Of a DNA stretch of 64,000 bases, positions 1 through 22,722 are shown piece by piece. This DNA is from Rhabditoides inermis. Its lineage: Eukaryota > Nematoda > Chromadorea > Rhabditida > Rhabditidae. The DNA is taken from NCBI GenBank assembly GCA_963966185.1, contig CAWZYM010000387.1:237501-301500 (forward strand), in the 5' to 3' direction. The position numbers and the translations under genes are program-made. The number at the start of each line of letters is the position of its first letter. Position 1 is the first letter of the stretch. Under the pieces are notes generated by a model. That model saw only the letters and a program-made list of their open reading frames with translations. It had not been told where the DNA came from and ran no database searches.

Positions 1-65
1 TATAAGAACACGAAATATGTCGAGAACACGGAATGATGTGTGATAAATGTAGTCCAAGTATGGGG

Positions 66-194
66 GGAGAAAGAGGGAGAAAGACAAAAAGAGACAGAGA
101 GAGACAGAGAGAGAGAGAGAGATAGAGAGAGAGGGGGGGGATAGAGAGAGAGAAAGAGAGAGAGAGAGAAGAGAGAGAGAAATAAAGAGAGAGA
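66..194. repeat. GA-rich microsatellite
   Basis: An imperfect (GA)n tract with GGGA interruptions lies just upstream of the first recognisable KIAA0930 exon, so it is probably intronic. It encodes nothing. Confidence 0.85.
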
Positions 195-208
195 TGGTAC
201 TTCTTCAG

Positions 209-4505
<4,297 letters not shown>

Positions 4506-4600
4506 TTGTCTACACAATTCAAACTACAATATAATTCTAACAATTTGCCTCTCTATGTCTCTCTTTCTGCCTAGCGGGCATTCACCCTCTCATTTCTCCC

Positions 4601-4606
4601 AATAAA
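4601..4606 (+). promoter_or_regulatory. poly(A) signal AATAAA
   Basis: A canonical hexamer lies about 95 nt after the KIAA0930-type stop codon and is the likely 3' end signal for that gene. Confidence 0.6.
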
Positions 4607-4999
4607 GACTCTAGTCGGAGCCTACCCCACACTCCCCACACTAACAATAACTCATGGTTGTATCAATACGTGATCTCTAGTCACACATTCTCGCGCGCGT
4701 TTATTTTTATGTGTACGTTTGCATCGCCCCGTTATTTGTTTACCGTATATTGTGTTGTGTCTTTCTATGATACGATGTTTCATAAACTTCAAGTTTGAGT
4801 GTGAATAATTTAGATTTATTAAGGCAACAACATAACAAACAATATGGGATACATAAAGAGACAACGCAGTAACGTGTAATAATAAGTAGGAGGGATAACA
4901 ATTGAAACAAGACGCGTATAGTGAAGGGTGGATGCAAAAGTCGTGTAGCAAAACAATCCTCTCGGAGGCTAACAAAGAGAGGGGGAGAGAGACACTCTT

Positions 5000-5562
5000 C
5001 TACGGTCTTCGGAGCTGGGAGAGAGTGGCGGGCGACAAGATTGACCACATCTTGTGTCGATTCGGTCTCCACGGCGCACCCACTCCACAGTGCCGCTCCC
5101 CTGGACACATCTAAACACAATATCATGTATGTTCGTGGACGAATCAGAGCACGTCGGCGGCCGTGCAAAAGAACCAAGCACGATGCTATGTTTGTCGCCA
5201 TCCCAACGTGCATTATTCACGGATTCGCGATTCGCAGCGATCGATGCTTGTATGTGAGTGAACATATATGCGTCTGGAGAGATCCCCATTGAAACTCATT
5301 CACCCTCTTTCTCCGGTGGCCCACACGCGAACCCCATTGTCACATTCGCAGCTACTTCCCTCCCTCCCTCACCCACGCATATCTCTCTCCCTCCCTCCCT
5401 CCCTCCCTCTATCTGCCGCTCTCTCTAAACGCTTTATTAGAATTCCGTGTATATACGCTATATATTGTAACGAGTACAACTGCTATATTAACATACTCGG
5501 GAATGTACTCAGGAATGTAATAATAGTTGTTTCGCTATGATCTCTGAGTGATCGACTCGCGC

Positions 5563-5636
<74 letters not shown>

Positions 5637-6429
5637 GTTCTGAGTGACATGTGTGCCCGGTCGGGTTTCAATGAGGATGCCTAGTGTCAGTTTGTGTTGT
5701 GTGTATGTATGAGTGGGGCTTACGTCTTCTGGCGAGGTTCCGGGTTTGCGGCTGCACTCGACCACCGCGCATTCGATCCTCAGCTGACGGCCGCCCGAAA
5801 ACGCCGACGCCTGCAAGCCGCGCGTCTAATCACATTATGTTGCTGCATCCTTCCCTCCTCCCTCCCTCTTCCCCTCCTTCCAACACTGCCATTCGCCCCC
5901 GTGACTGTGATTTATATCGCCGCGATTTGTTGTCCTGCTTACATGTTAGGCTAGCGGTGATGAATTGGCGAGACATATATCGCATAATATCTATGGCCGT
6001 AGATGTTTGTTACCTTTGGGATGATCTTGCTGAGTGTGAATCCGATTCGTGGATGGCTGTGTGAGTGGTAGAACGAGACTCCGGCCTTGACCGGACAGCC
6101 TCGGTGCACGAACACGTTCTCTGAATCCATCTCTCTCATGCATAATAGTGGTGTGCCCATGTCTACGATGCCCCCTGTCTACCAACTCTTTCTTTTGTTG
6201 TTAGTCTGCCTCTTTCGTGTGCTGTGAGATGTTTTGTTTAAGCGTGTTGGGTGCGCCCCGGGGATGAACCCCCTCTCTGTCTACGAGCAGTAAAAGTTTG
6301 CTTGCATAAAAGGGCAGGCTCACCAATGGTGGGTTCCTCGTCCTCTGCCAATAAGTGACAGTTGACCGGAATCACCCGCGTGTGCCGACCGAACGTGTTA
6401 TCTGAAATGTGACATTTCCTCTCCCCTCC

Positions 6430-6472
<43 letters not shown>

Positions 6473-6878
6473 GTCGACCCACACTTGAGTCCGTCAATCT
6501 TGAGGAAGAGTCGTTCTCCTTTGTCGACGGGTGGGTATACGAGTGAGAGTGTGTGTTGGTCGAATCCTACGTGGACGCTGTCCCCGCAGTCCTCCTCTTC
6601 ATTCTCCGTGCGGCACAGTTGCATGCGTCTGGGCGCAGGCACATACACGGCCTGCAACGCCCGCTCGTTCGTCCCATTCCATAAACGTGTCAATCGGAAG
6701 AGACCGTAAACGGCTCGGCCGCTCTCGGTATAATTGCGCGGCTGCCGCGACACACAGCAACACATGAATCGTCATAAAAATAGAGCAGGCGGCGGCGAAT
6801 GGAGGAAGACTATTACATGATTGAAAGACTTACGTGAATTGCTGCTGTGGCGGTGCAAAGAAGCAGCAGCGTCGACAT
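5000..6878 (-). CDS. secreted ZP-like protein, provisional multi-exon model
   Basis: The first exon (6878-6834) encodes a signal peptide, MSTLLLLCTATAAIH, with a GTAAGT donor. The second (from about 6738) encodes VYGLFRLTRLWNGTNERALQ and on to SVHVGFDQHTLSLVYPP and LFLKIDG. A later exon (ending about 5998) contains VDMGTPLLCMREM, RGCPVKAGVSFYHSHSHPRI and GFTLSKIIPK. The next (5810-5724) encodes GGRQLRIECAVVECSRKPG. A possible terminal exon (about 5112-5000) continues MCPGERHCG. GCPV followed by about 30 residues, then I-x-C-x-V-x-x-C and more cysteines, is the pattern of the C-terminal half of zona pellucida domains, which polymerise in extracellular matrix and cuticle. No transmembrane segment is visible. 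The join between exons 2 and 3 is unresolved, and a CUB-type reading of the middle is possible. A gene is likely here; its family is tentative. Confidence 0.5.
5562..5634. repeat. (CT)n microsatellite
   Basis: A CT tract with a few TTT interruptions lies in a presumed intron of the ZP-like gene. Translations across it give only low-complexity Arg-Glu or Ser-Leu runs. Confidence 0.9.
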
Positions 6879-8221
6879 GCTCTGATCAGAGAGCACCGAC
6901 AGAGGGGGGGGGGGGGTTGTTGCCGCGCTGAGTCGCCCCCAAGCTTATAAACCGACGCGTTCCCAGCGAGACAAAACAAAACACGTGGGACGTTTGTTGT
7001 GTGAGAGCGACTCTCCGCGCGCCTATCACTCTTTCTATCTCGTCATAGTGCACATCGACTATACCTATATCGAAACGACCTCTCACAAACACCTCGGAAT
7101 CTGGATGCTGCTGCAAAAACATGCAGTCAGAAAGCTTTTAATCCCATTCCATCGCTTCTTTCTAGCCTCTAGGGCGTCGTTGGCCGACCCACCTGGTCCC
7201 CCTTCCAGAGAGAGAAAGATAGAGAGAGAGAGAGAGTCTGTTCTGAAATTGCTTCATCCTCCTTCTCCTCTCATCACTCGACGCGGGTTTAGCGAGGCGT
7301 GTGCATAAATGTTCCCCTAGGGAGTCGCTGGCTGCGCACTCTCTCTCCCCCCCTCCTCCCTATTCTGGATACGCCCGTCAACTGTAGCACCGTGGCCGCA
7401 CACGCCCCGCCCCCTGCCGACCCCGCCCTCTTCCGGTACTCGCCTCCCCCTCTCCTCTCCTTCTCCTCTTCTCCCCTCACTCTAACACATAATCGCAGTG
7501 CAATTTCGAGATGGAGGGAGGCGGAATGTGTTTGTGGTCGGGTGGTCGTCTTCTCCCTCCTCCTCCGCCTTCTCTCGCCTCTGTCGTCGCGTCGTCTTCT
7601 CCGCGTATGTCGCCGTCTTGTCTCCTTCTGTGTCGCTAATTGGAACTCGCTGCTGAAGGCACCCGCCACGCGTTCCGCCTTTCTCTCTCTCTCTTCTCCT
7701 CCTCCCCTCCTCCTTCTCTCTTTCTCGCAGATTCGTTTTGAGTCGATCTGTGTGCGCCTCGCTGCGTCTGCCGTGTCGGCGGCCGACCGCCGTCAGTCAC
7801 TGCCTGGCGGAGGAAATGAAATCGCGGCGGCCACTCTCTCACTCCCACCCTCTCCACAAGTCTTACTCACTCCCGACACTCCTCTGTCCTCTCATGTCGC
7901 GTGTGTATGTGATATGCATTGAGAGTGTAAGAGATGCGGCAATTGTTCATCCGACTACATCGCAATCTGTCAGCTGTTTCGATTAGCCACGATCCTCTCT
8001 CGTTCTTATTTATTTTCCCTCCACTTTGCCTCGTTCGAATCATGTGTGATGATCACACCTGTCCCCGCCTCTGCGATTTGGCTATATCTGCACGACTTGC
8101 CTCGTTCCGAGTGTCTATCTATGAGTATCTATGTGTGTTTTTCGTCTGTCTGCTTGTGTTCGCATGATTATTTTTCTTCGTCCGTTTTCCATACCACAGG
8201 CTGTCTTGCCTACACCTTCTT

Positions 8222-8268
<47 letters not shown>

Positions 8269-8955
8269 CTTTTCGTTTCCCTCTTGCTCCTTCAAAGAAG
8301 AATGCGTTTGTAGCAAACACTATAACGCTATGCAATGCTCTATTCATGTGGAGGTAGTGACAGAGTGTCCGGAAAGCCTTCCACGCATACCGTACACGCA
8401 TATGAACTCATCTTCTTCCTGCCTTCCTGTCAATTAGGCGAGTCCTGTAAGAACAAAGTGTGTCGTGCGCCTCGCCTCCTCCCGTGTAATCGCAATTGCG
8501 GTTCTCGCATGTTCTCCCCCACTCTTTCTCCATCTCCCTCAATCCATTCCTCCTCCATCCCCTTTTATTCTTGTGTTATCGTCTTGCATTGAAACGGCCG
8601 GCGAATGTATGTAACAATGTTCCGAACTCACTTCATCTCGGCGGGAAATTGAATCGAGGACGAGAGCGAGGAGTGTTCGCCTCCCCACCCTCTCCTCCCT
8701 CCGGTGAATATGTGTTCGTTCGCGTTTAGGCTAGAACATTCGTAGTTTCAATGTTGCGTTGTTTGTGGGTGTCTCGACGTTTTAACTACCCTCTCCACTG
8801 TGAGCGCTGGCTCTCTCGTTCTTTTCCGAAACACTGTCGGCCCCGCCCACTCTCCTGCCGCGTCGAGTCACACCACAAAAATATACCTCCGCAAATACAC
8901 TCGCGTCGATGGCCGCATCCGTTTCCGTGAGCGTGTCAATGTGTCGCCCTTGCAG
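6879..8955. other. region between two divergent genes, no supported coding exon
   Basis: It separates the ZP-like start (minus) from the first recognisable GPCR exon (plus). It holds a poly-G run (about 6903-6916), pyrimidine-rich sequence from 7320 to 7730, and a (CT)n tract near 8222-8262. The promoter, signal-peptide exon and first exons of the GPCR should lie here, but I cannot pick them out. Long translations through the pyrimidine-rich part are low complexity and unconvincing. Confidence 0.6.
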
Positions 8956-11900
8956 ACGTCGTCTTCCGCAAAGCCCGTATGTCGGGCGGCGTGGTGAAGG
9001 CAGAGTACGCCACTTGCCTCAGTCTCAATCACATCAACCAGTCACTCAACGACAAGTGCGTCGCCGCCTCCCATTCCTCCTCCAACATGTCGTTTCAGTG
9101 GCTGCTCAGTGTCATTCGACAAGTCTCTGTGCTGGCTCAAGGCGCCGTTCGAGGCTACAGTGGAACGAGTCTGTCCCTTCACCTACTGCCCCACCATTCC
9201 CGGATGCGAGGATATCGAGAGTGAGTGTCTGTTTGTGTGTCCATGTTCGTGCTATTGCTTCGTTCCATACTCGAAATCGAGGGCGTTCCACAACCACATT
9301 GTGTAGTCAAATAGGCCCCGATAATTTCGGCCCTTCGCCTTCGTCCATTCACACCGCGCTCTGCGTGTGCCCGAACTCCACTCGCGATAATATTACCCGG
9401 CTGACTTGAGCTGTAGCGAGAATATGGGGAGGACAGAGTAAGGAGTTATTAGGAGAGCCGCATCAGCTCTTTTCTCCATATGAGCGAACGACGTGCACGT
9501 GTAAATAGGCACTAAGGGCGTCGCTGTGTCGTGATTCACACTTGCATACTACGTAATTAGGTTTCCTGAGTCTCGTTTCGTCTCTGTCTCTGTCGAGACA
9601 CTCTCGGTTAAGTCCTGTATAGGAATCTGGGAACACATTCTGCGTTGCCAGCCACTATCTCACTCACACTCACAACTCAGACACCCTTCAATGGGCTCGT
9701 TCTACTTTATGCGAATTGTTGAATATCTCGACACAGTCGCTGTTCAGTTATAGCCAAGCCTCCGCCCCCCCCCCAAAATAACAACACACTCATGAATGGA
9801 AAAGTGTATCACACTCTAAATATAGACGCGTGAGAATCACTCTGTGCATTCAAGTGATCTTTGGATTAGATTAGAGAACTACATGTAGAACAAATGGCGG
9901 GGAGTCGTGGGGGAGGAGTTATAATTATAGATGATGAATGGTTAGTGATGCGTTGTGGTTTCAGGTCGGCACATGGTGACACGACAGTGTGGCAGCGACG
10001 GCAACTGGGCCGACCCCAACTACACGCAGTGCATCGCAGTCGTACAGCAACACGCTCACTGCGTCGTCGGATTCTGCCGGGTGGTGAGTAAGCGCAGTGA
10101 GAGCAGTGAGCGGGGAGCGGTGAGTGCTTGCTTTGCGGCGGCGAGAGAAGCCATTGCGGGAGTAAGACGGAGAGAGGGTGGTGCGATCGATGCCTAATCA
10201 GGCATTATCGGGAGGGACGGCAAGGCGGGTTCGGGGCGATGCAACGGCGCTTCCTTCCTTCCGCCTTCCGGCGCGCGCTGTGCGTAGACTCGACAATGAA
10301 TTGCCCCGCGACCAAGCTTCCCCCGATCACTCATGCTGCTCTCCCCTCTCTCCCCGCAGGGAACTCTTCTTCCCTATAGCCATCCTCAGACCGCTCATAC
10401 ATCAACATCGCGCCCCCTCCCAGCCTCTATTGCAGCCACGAGTCGAGCAAGGAAGGACAAACAAAAATGAAAGCCCCAGCGACACTGCTGGGCCACAAAC
10501 CCATAAGTAGGGTGTTGTGAGTATGGACGAGGGGGTAAGCGGATGTACAAAAGGAAAAGGGAATAGATGGGATCATGCAGCGTGTAAGACGAAGGCAATT
10601 AGAATCGGCGTGTGTTTCCAGTGTCCGGACATGTTGCGGGATCTGGTGATCACAGTGTCGCTCACCCTGTCCATCGTCTCGGTCGCCCTTCTAGTGGCTG
10701 CCATCATACTCTTCTCCATATTCGACTCGATACAGTGCCGCCGTCTGTCCATCCACAAGGTTAGCCTCTCTTCCGCAATTTCATTTTGATGCACTCTCTT
10801 GCCTCCCATACGAACTGACCACATCGCTCGATTCCCAACTCGTGTAAACATGTTCCCGTCAAAGTGTGACAATCGAGTGCCGCGGCTGCCCCCCGTCTAG
10901 CATAGATAAAGAAGTGACGTGACCTTTGTTATCTTCAGAATCTCGCGACGGCGTTTGTGTTTCGATTCGCTGTGCTGGCGATCTGGACGATCGTGCAGAC
11001 GACGAACCTCTTCCAGGACTGCTCCACATTCAACCCGCAGCCACTGTGGGAATACGTGAGTGTTGTTGCGGTGGCAGAGCGAGAAGGAGAGGAAAGGGAG
11101 AAGAGGGGAGAAGAGGACAGTCGCCTCATTCCGCAATGCACTGCTGATTAGCCAGTCGCGTTCGTGCCCCAGTCGTTATCCCAGCCTCCCTATACACTCC
11201 ACAAATACGCTCTCCTCGAAATTGACTGTGCGTGTGTTGTGTGTGTGTGGAGAGGGCAAATGAGAGAGACGGAAAAGAGGACATTTCGTGATAGACGCCG
11301 ATTATGATGCTATGCATGTTTCAGGAATGGATCTGCAAGGCTATTCTCTGGTTCGTCATCTACTTCCAGGTAAGCGGATTTTCGTGGCGAGGCAGGTATA
11401 GAGGGGGATAACACACTCGATTAGGCGGGTAGTGTGCCGTGTTAGTGCCTCGCTGGCAGTCGTTTACGAGTGGGCAGTGGGGGAGTAATGTGGATGGAGT
11501 GGGAGTGAGTGCATTGTGTGCGCATGTGTGTGTTTGGTGCCGGACCCGTTTTGGTGAAGAAGGCATCGGCTATAGCCACCCTCTCTCGCCATCCCAGGAG
11601 ACACATAGCGACGCATCAGAACTAATCTTGATTGACGCTGATAAAAATAGGGAGATGATGTTGTTTAGGTGGCATCAGTGATGTGGATGTTGATAGAGGG
11701 TGCGTACCTCTACAGTCGATTCACAGTGTTCGCTATGCGTCACGCTGACGCACCCTACTGGACATACATGTTCTGTGGATGGGGTGAGTCTCCCCCTCTA
11801 CGTATGTTGTCTTCTTTCCAATCCGCATACATCATTCATCCTTCCGCGCCTTTTACTACCTGCGTTCTGAAATATGTTCTTCGGGGGGAGAGTGGATGAG

Positions 11901-13454
11901 GCAAAGAGAAGAAGAGGTCTTGGCTCGCTGGATCTGTCGCGGGAATGCATGATGTGTGGGATTTATGACTCTTCTCTTTCAGGCGTGCCGCTATTGGTAG
12001 TGGGCTCGTGGACGGTCGTCCATCAGTACAAGTCATCTCAGCGCCGGAATAGCTTCTGCTGGGTGCCGTATGCACAAGGAAACCATCTATGGATACTGGC
12101 CGGCACCATGGGACTGGCGCTCATAGTGAGTAGACGTGACATATACGCCTTATAACCATGTGTATGTGCTACACTCTCTACGACCTGTGAGTTCGGCACG
12201 TACAGGGAAGGGCTCTCAGATGTTCAGTCTTCACCCAGGACAGACACTAAATACGCCGCCATACATACCTGAATGACAGTGTGTCTTTGGTTGTCGAGTA
12301 ATACCCCTAAGCCCTCTCGACCTCTAAAAACACGACATATGCTATTGAAACCTGTCGCATCAGACGGTCGTACCCCCTCAATTGTTGTAATTAATGGCTC
12401 TGTGCGGTCCAGTGTGAAGACGTGCAAATCTGAAGAGTTGGTGGCGCACTCCGAAATATCAGATCTGTCATGTAATTAGACGCTCGACAACACATTCCCC
12501 GGAAAAGATAATAAAGTATATGCAAACAATGATGTTCATAAAAGGTACAAACGAGAATGTGTTTCAGCTCAATCTACTTTTCCTTCTCGGAATAGTTTTG
12601 ATTCTCGTGCAGAAGGTTCGGACGGAAAATGCAGCTGAATCAAAGAAGATATGGTTGGTAATAACTCTTTTCAATTCTGAATTTTCAAAATTTTCAGGCG
12701 CACAATCAAGGCGACATTGCTCCTCGTTCCCTTGCTGGGAGTCTCGAACATTCCTCTCTTCTACGAACCAGAGGAGCCAGGAGCAGTATACATGCTTGGA
12801 TCGGCTATCCTTCAACACTCACAGGTGGGTGGTGTTGTCTCGACACATGTCTACGTGTAAACATCACTAAACATCACTACGCACGCGATTCTCAGCTAAA
12901 ATCATCTTTACATGTGACCTTTTCGTTGCACTTTGTTTTGCGTGTCGACGCATAATTTGATTGGCGCGGCTCTTTGGGTTGAGTGTTAATTTGTGTGGCT
13001 GTGTGGGGTGCGAGGCGACGCTATTACCGCCTCGCCTCATTTACGAGCAATGTAAATGTGTGTGTGAATGTGTGAATGTGTGTGGCATCGATTCCAAGAT
13101 GCACTATATTAAGAAATGGTGATGGGGAGACTAGAAGGTAGAAGGAGGCACATATATCTGGGGATATAGATGGCTCGGCCATACATAGAGCAGCAGCAGA
13201 TGAAATATATGTGTGTCACCGTGTGTGGGTGAGACGAGACAGGCAAAACAACAGAAGAACAGAAGAGAGAGCAGGGAGAGAGCGGAGAAAGTGTGGGTTT
13301 CCCGGGGTATAGCCTATATAGCATATGTGAAAACTCTAGTGCGTCTAAGCAGGCAGTAGCAGCGCATCTTCTTGAATTGAATCCAAATTATACATGTGTT
13401 TTTGCGGGTGCGCCGGGCTTCTTTGCTAGAGCCACGGGGCTGAAAGACGAAGGG

Positions 13455-13503
<49 letters not shown>

Positions 13504-14129
13504 TACATGAAATCCTATCAGACTCAATCTCCGCACGCTCACTGACATGTGCCATCATATTCTCTCCAGACTTATTATTATTTACTGCTAGACAACATAG
13601 TATAACGCAGCGGGGGACATATATGCATATACATACTTACAAGTAAGTATCTCATCAATCACGTTTCAGGGTATTTTCATCGCCGTCTTGTATTGTTTCC
13701 TGAACAGCGAAATCCAGAACGCAGTGAAACGCCAGCTCTCCAAGATGCCCGTCCGATTCTTCTCAAAGTGAGCTCTAATACGTTTACGAACCCCCTTCAC
13801 ATGCACATATATAGATATATACTATTTCCGTTATCGATTTCAGGACCTTCCGTGGCCGGAATCACTTCGAAACGGAAAGGACATATGTGCCCGAGAACCG
13901 GCATCACTCAAAACTCGGTGAGACATGTTGACATGTTGGCATAAATAATCTACGTACATAGTCATAAATCAAATGGTTCTAAAATGTGATCGCACCTGAA
14001 TATAAATGGACATACATATTTTCAGGCGTTCCGATGGAAGAGATGAATGGTAGCAAGGAGAAGGTGTCTGACCAGCCACCATCCTCCTTCTCCCCCTCAG
14101 GCATCGCAGACATCGACGCGGAGCCGTGA
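8956..14129 (+). CDS. class B (secretin-family) neuropeptide/hormone GPCR, 5' partial
   Basis: A seven-transmembrane peptide-hormone receptor that would act at the plasma membrane, usually through Gs/cAMP. Extracellular domain: YATCLSLNHINQSLND (8956-9055), then after a 43-nt intron CSVSFDKSLCWLKAPFEAT and VERVCPFTYC (9099-9220), then MVTRQCGSDGNWADPNYTQC (from 9965). This gives the class B Cys and Trp pattern. TM1 starts MLRDLVITVSLTLSI, TM3 contains SVMWMLIEGAYLYSRF, TM4 CGWGVPLLVVGSW, ECL2 NSFCWVPY, TM5 LNLLFLLGIVLIL, TM6 IKATLLLVPLLGV and TM7 GIFIAVLYCFLNSEIQNAVK, all class B landmarks. The cytoplasmic tail ends GIADIDAEP with stop at 14127-14129. Ligand class (PDF-, calcitonin/DH31- or CRF-like) cannot be assigned by eye. 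The signal-peptide exon was not found. Confidence 0.9.
13458..13499. repeat. (CT)n microsatellite
   Basis: A pure CT tract in the GPCR intron before the TM7 exon. Confidence 0.9.
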
Positions 14130-20053
<5,924 letters not shown>

Positions 20054-20754
20054 GACTGTTCGACTTGGGTTGACGACTGACCGAACCTCGACTGACGCTC
20101 ACTGCCCCTCTCCGTCTCTGCCCCTCTCGCGCACGTTTTTCTTCTCTGGCCACGCCCCCTCGCCGCACATGCGAGGCGCTTTCAAAATTCGCGCGTATAC
20201 TCTGTCCCTCCTAGAATTGTGTGGTCTCTCGCGCACTAGCTATCGGTTTGAGTAGCAACGATAGCTAGGGTCAACATTTGAACTGATGAGAGAGAACGCG
20301 AGAGAGACACGCGTTTCGCCGTTTTTTGTCCGGTCCTACTGGTCAGCGGCCTTTTTCACAATGTAAAGGGATATGCCTGCGTGGAGGGGAGGGAACGAAT
20401 CATTATGTATTTGTCATCGCCACATAACACAAACAAAAATAATATTTATGATATTATTGACACTTATAAGTATATACTATCGACTTTATATCACACCGTC
20501 TCTGTAAGAATCGGACACTTTTTGGGCATGTGGTTACTAGGAGCTATGCCGGCGCATATATGAGTTATTAAAGGTCCTCTACAAGATGTATAGGGTCATT
20601 TTTGTCAAATATGCAAATTTGGCCCAGTAAAGTTCCACTACCTCAAATCGGTCAATTTTTGCCAAAACACTTTAAATAAGAGCTCGTTCGATTCCTTATC
20701 AGATTCTGAGAACTTTTTCATATAAAATGTTTTTCAAAAAAATAAGTTAAAAAA
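20054..20754. other. 5' flank of the tubulin gene
   Basis: Upstream region of alpha-tubulin on the minus strand, GC-rich near the start codon and AT-rich beyond 20380. No coding exon recognised. The AT-rich part from about 20570 may belong to the adjacent foldback element. Confidence 0.5.
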
Positions 20755-21443
20755 GTTATGATCAAAAAAATGAAAAATTTGCCTATTTTTGATTTTTTTG
20801 AAAATGTTGCTGACCTGAGAAGCAAGAATAATTAGCACTATTTGAAAAAGCGTGTTTTGTTTGATTTACATGATTTTTATGAAGAAAATCAATCCTGACA
20901 TCATCGGCCATTCAGACGGTTGAAAGTGGTCCGGAAAGCGACTATTCGGCATTTTTCGATTTTTCGCCCTGTGTCACTGCGAAGAAGCAAAAAGCAATTA
21001 CACCATGATAATCTACGCACTTTGTTTAGTATATGGACGTGTTTTCATGAAAATCTATCATGACGTCATCAGCAGTCCAGACGGTTGCAAGTGGTCCTGA
21101 CAAGTTTGCAGCCATGGCAGATGACAGATGACGTCATGATAGATTTTCATGAAAACACGTCCATATACTAAACAAAGTGCATAGATTATCATGGTGTATT
21201 TTATTTTTGCTTCTTCGCAATAACACAGGGCGAAAAATCGAAAAATGCCGAATAATCGCTTTCCGGACCACTTTCAACCGTCTGGATGGCAGATGATGTC
21301 AGGATTGATTTTCTTCTTAAAAATCATGTAGACCAAACAAAACACGCTTTTCCAAATGATGCTGATTATTCTTGCTTCTCAGGTCAGCAACATTTTCAAA
21401 AAATCGAAAATATGCAAATTTTTCATTTTTTTGATCATAACTT
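20755..21443. mobile_element. long inverted-repeat (foldback) element, about 690 bp
   Basis: The left arm (20755-21060, from AGTTATGATCAAAAAAATG) and right arm (21130-21443, ending CATTTTTTTGATCATAACTT) are reverse complements with a moderate number of mismatches. They share TGACGTCAT, GAAAACACGTCCATATACTA and GAAAAATCGAAAAATGCCGA. No coding capacity. Its right edge runs straight into a LINE fragment. Confidence 0.8.
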
Positions 21444-21449
21444 GGTCCA

Positions 21450-22200
21450 AACTGGTCCAAACTCTGGCAACTGCCTCTAGCCGCACACAAGACCAAGGCG
21501 CTGTACATTGGAAAGAAGAATCCACGCCACATCTACTCAGTAGACTCAACTGCCATCATTGGAGTCGACGAAATTGTAGATCTTGGGTTCACCATAACCT
21601 CAGATCTACACTTCACCAAGCACTGTCGCATCATCTACTCGAAGGCGTACAACAGGGCGTACACCATTCTTCGCTCGATCGTCTCCTCTGACAGGCAGAT
21701 GCTCATCAACATTTACACCACCTACGTGAGACCACTCTTGGAGTACGGCACGTGTGTGTTCAATCCATCGGACAAGACGCCTATCGTACTACTCGAGCGC
21801 GTGCAGAACTACTACACACGGGTCGTCTTCGCGCGCACAACGTCACTCGGATTCGATGCGTCTCCAGAACAACGCAACGGGGTTTTCCAGTTACAGTCAC
21901 TCGAGAAGCGCCGCCACATCAACGACATCGTGATGCTCTACAAGGTACTTAATGGCTTCGTGGAGGTTGACGCATCTAGTTTCTTCCTATTTATGACTGA
22001 TAGGTTCGGTGCTCCCAAGCTCGTTCTTCCCAGATTTAGGCTATCAATCAGAGAGCGCGTTTGGAACGTGCGAGTCTGTAAATCTTTCTCTCTTGTTTCG
22101 CTGTATCATAGTAGATGTCTTACCTCAACGACCCCGTCTGCCGCTCCCCTGGGGGCGGCTTCCCCTGCTGCTTTCAAACGGTGGCTCCCCATTTAACTTT
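21450..22200 (+). pseudogene. 5'-truncated non-LTR retrotransposon (LINE) reverse transcriptase, C-terminal part
   Basis: An open frame from about 21460 to 22196 reads WQLPLAAHKTKALYIGKKN, then DLGFTITSDLHFTKHC, AYTILRSIVSSDRQMLINIY, TYVRPLLEYGTCVFNP, LQSLEKRRHINDIVMLYK and a final FKRWLPI. This is the thumb and C-terminal region of jockey/CR1-type LINE reverse transcriptases; endonuclease and catalytic palm are missing. Such 5' truncation is typical of LINE insertions. It is followed by AT-rich sequence with AATT repeats, possibly the tail. Confidence 0.8.
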
Positions 22201-22722
22201 GTTTTGTTGTATCATACTTTTTCTTTTTCACGTGTTATTATGCAACCGTATAAATTAATTAATTAATATTATTTGTTCACCGTATAACACATATACACAT
22301 TATATTTCTTGTAATATGGACACATCAAAATCAAGTACGATCTGCGATTTATCTCGAGTTCTGATCCGAACACAGATCTTATCTGCATGTGTCAGTTTTT
22401 GACACTAATTGGAAACGTAACGCAACTGTATCAATAATGAGGGTGCGTGTCGTGTGGATAACTGGAAGTGAAATGGAAATGACGGATTCCTCTAAAACAA
22501 CATCCCGCTCACTAGACAGACATTCTCTCGCTCGCTGTTTCTCCATAGCGGCCAGATTGAATTTATGGAGTCGCCTCCGCGGGCCTAGCGCGCGGGTGCA
22601 TTATCTCACAATTGGTAACTGGTTATGGTAATGTATACATCGTGTCTTTGACCCCTTTATAGACGGCTCCACCGCCGCATGTTGACACAGTCTGTGTCTC
22701 GAGACTTCCTACATTCACTTTC
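22201..22722. other. region upstream of the DM13 gene
   Basis: AT-rich to mixed sequence between the LINE fragment and the start of the DM13-protein gene. It should contain that gene's promoter; I see no clear TATA box and no coding exon. Confidence 0.5.

Noticed and set aside
5483..5816. Arg-Glu-rich open frames over GA/CT tracts (also near 8119, 13314, 26483, 61682 and 63543)
   Set aside because: Microsatellites without stops; translation is pure low complexity.
5000..6878. Assignment as corticotropin-releasing-factor-binding protein because a class B receptor is nearby
   Set aside because: A few residues align (GFTL-type strand), but the cysteine pattern fits a ZP-C half better, and neighbourhood alone is not evidence.
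7299..7922. 207-residue Ser/Leu/Pro-rich plus-strand frame upstream of the GPCR
   Set aside because: Pyrimidine-rich sequence gives open frames by composition. No domain, signal peptide or matching splice phase seen.
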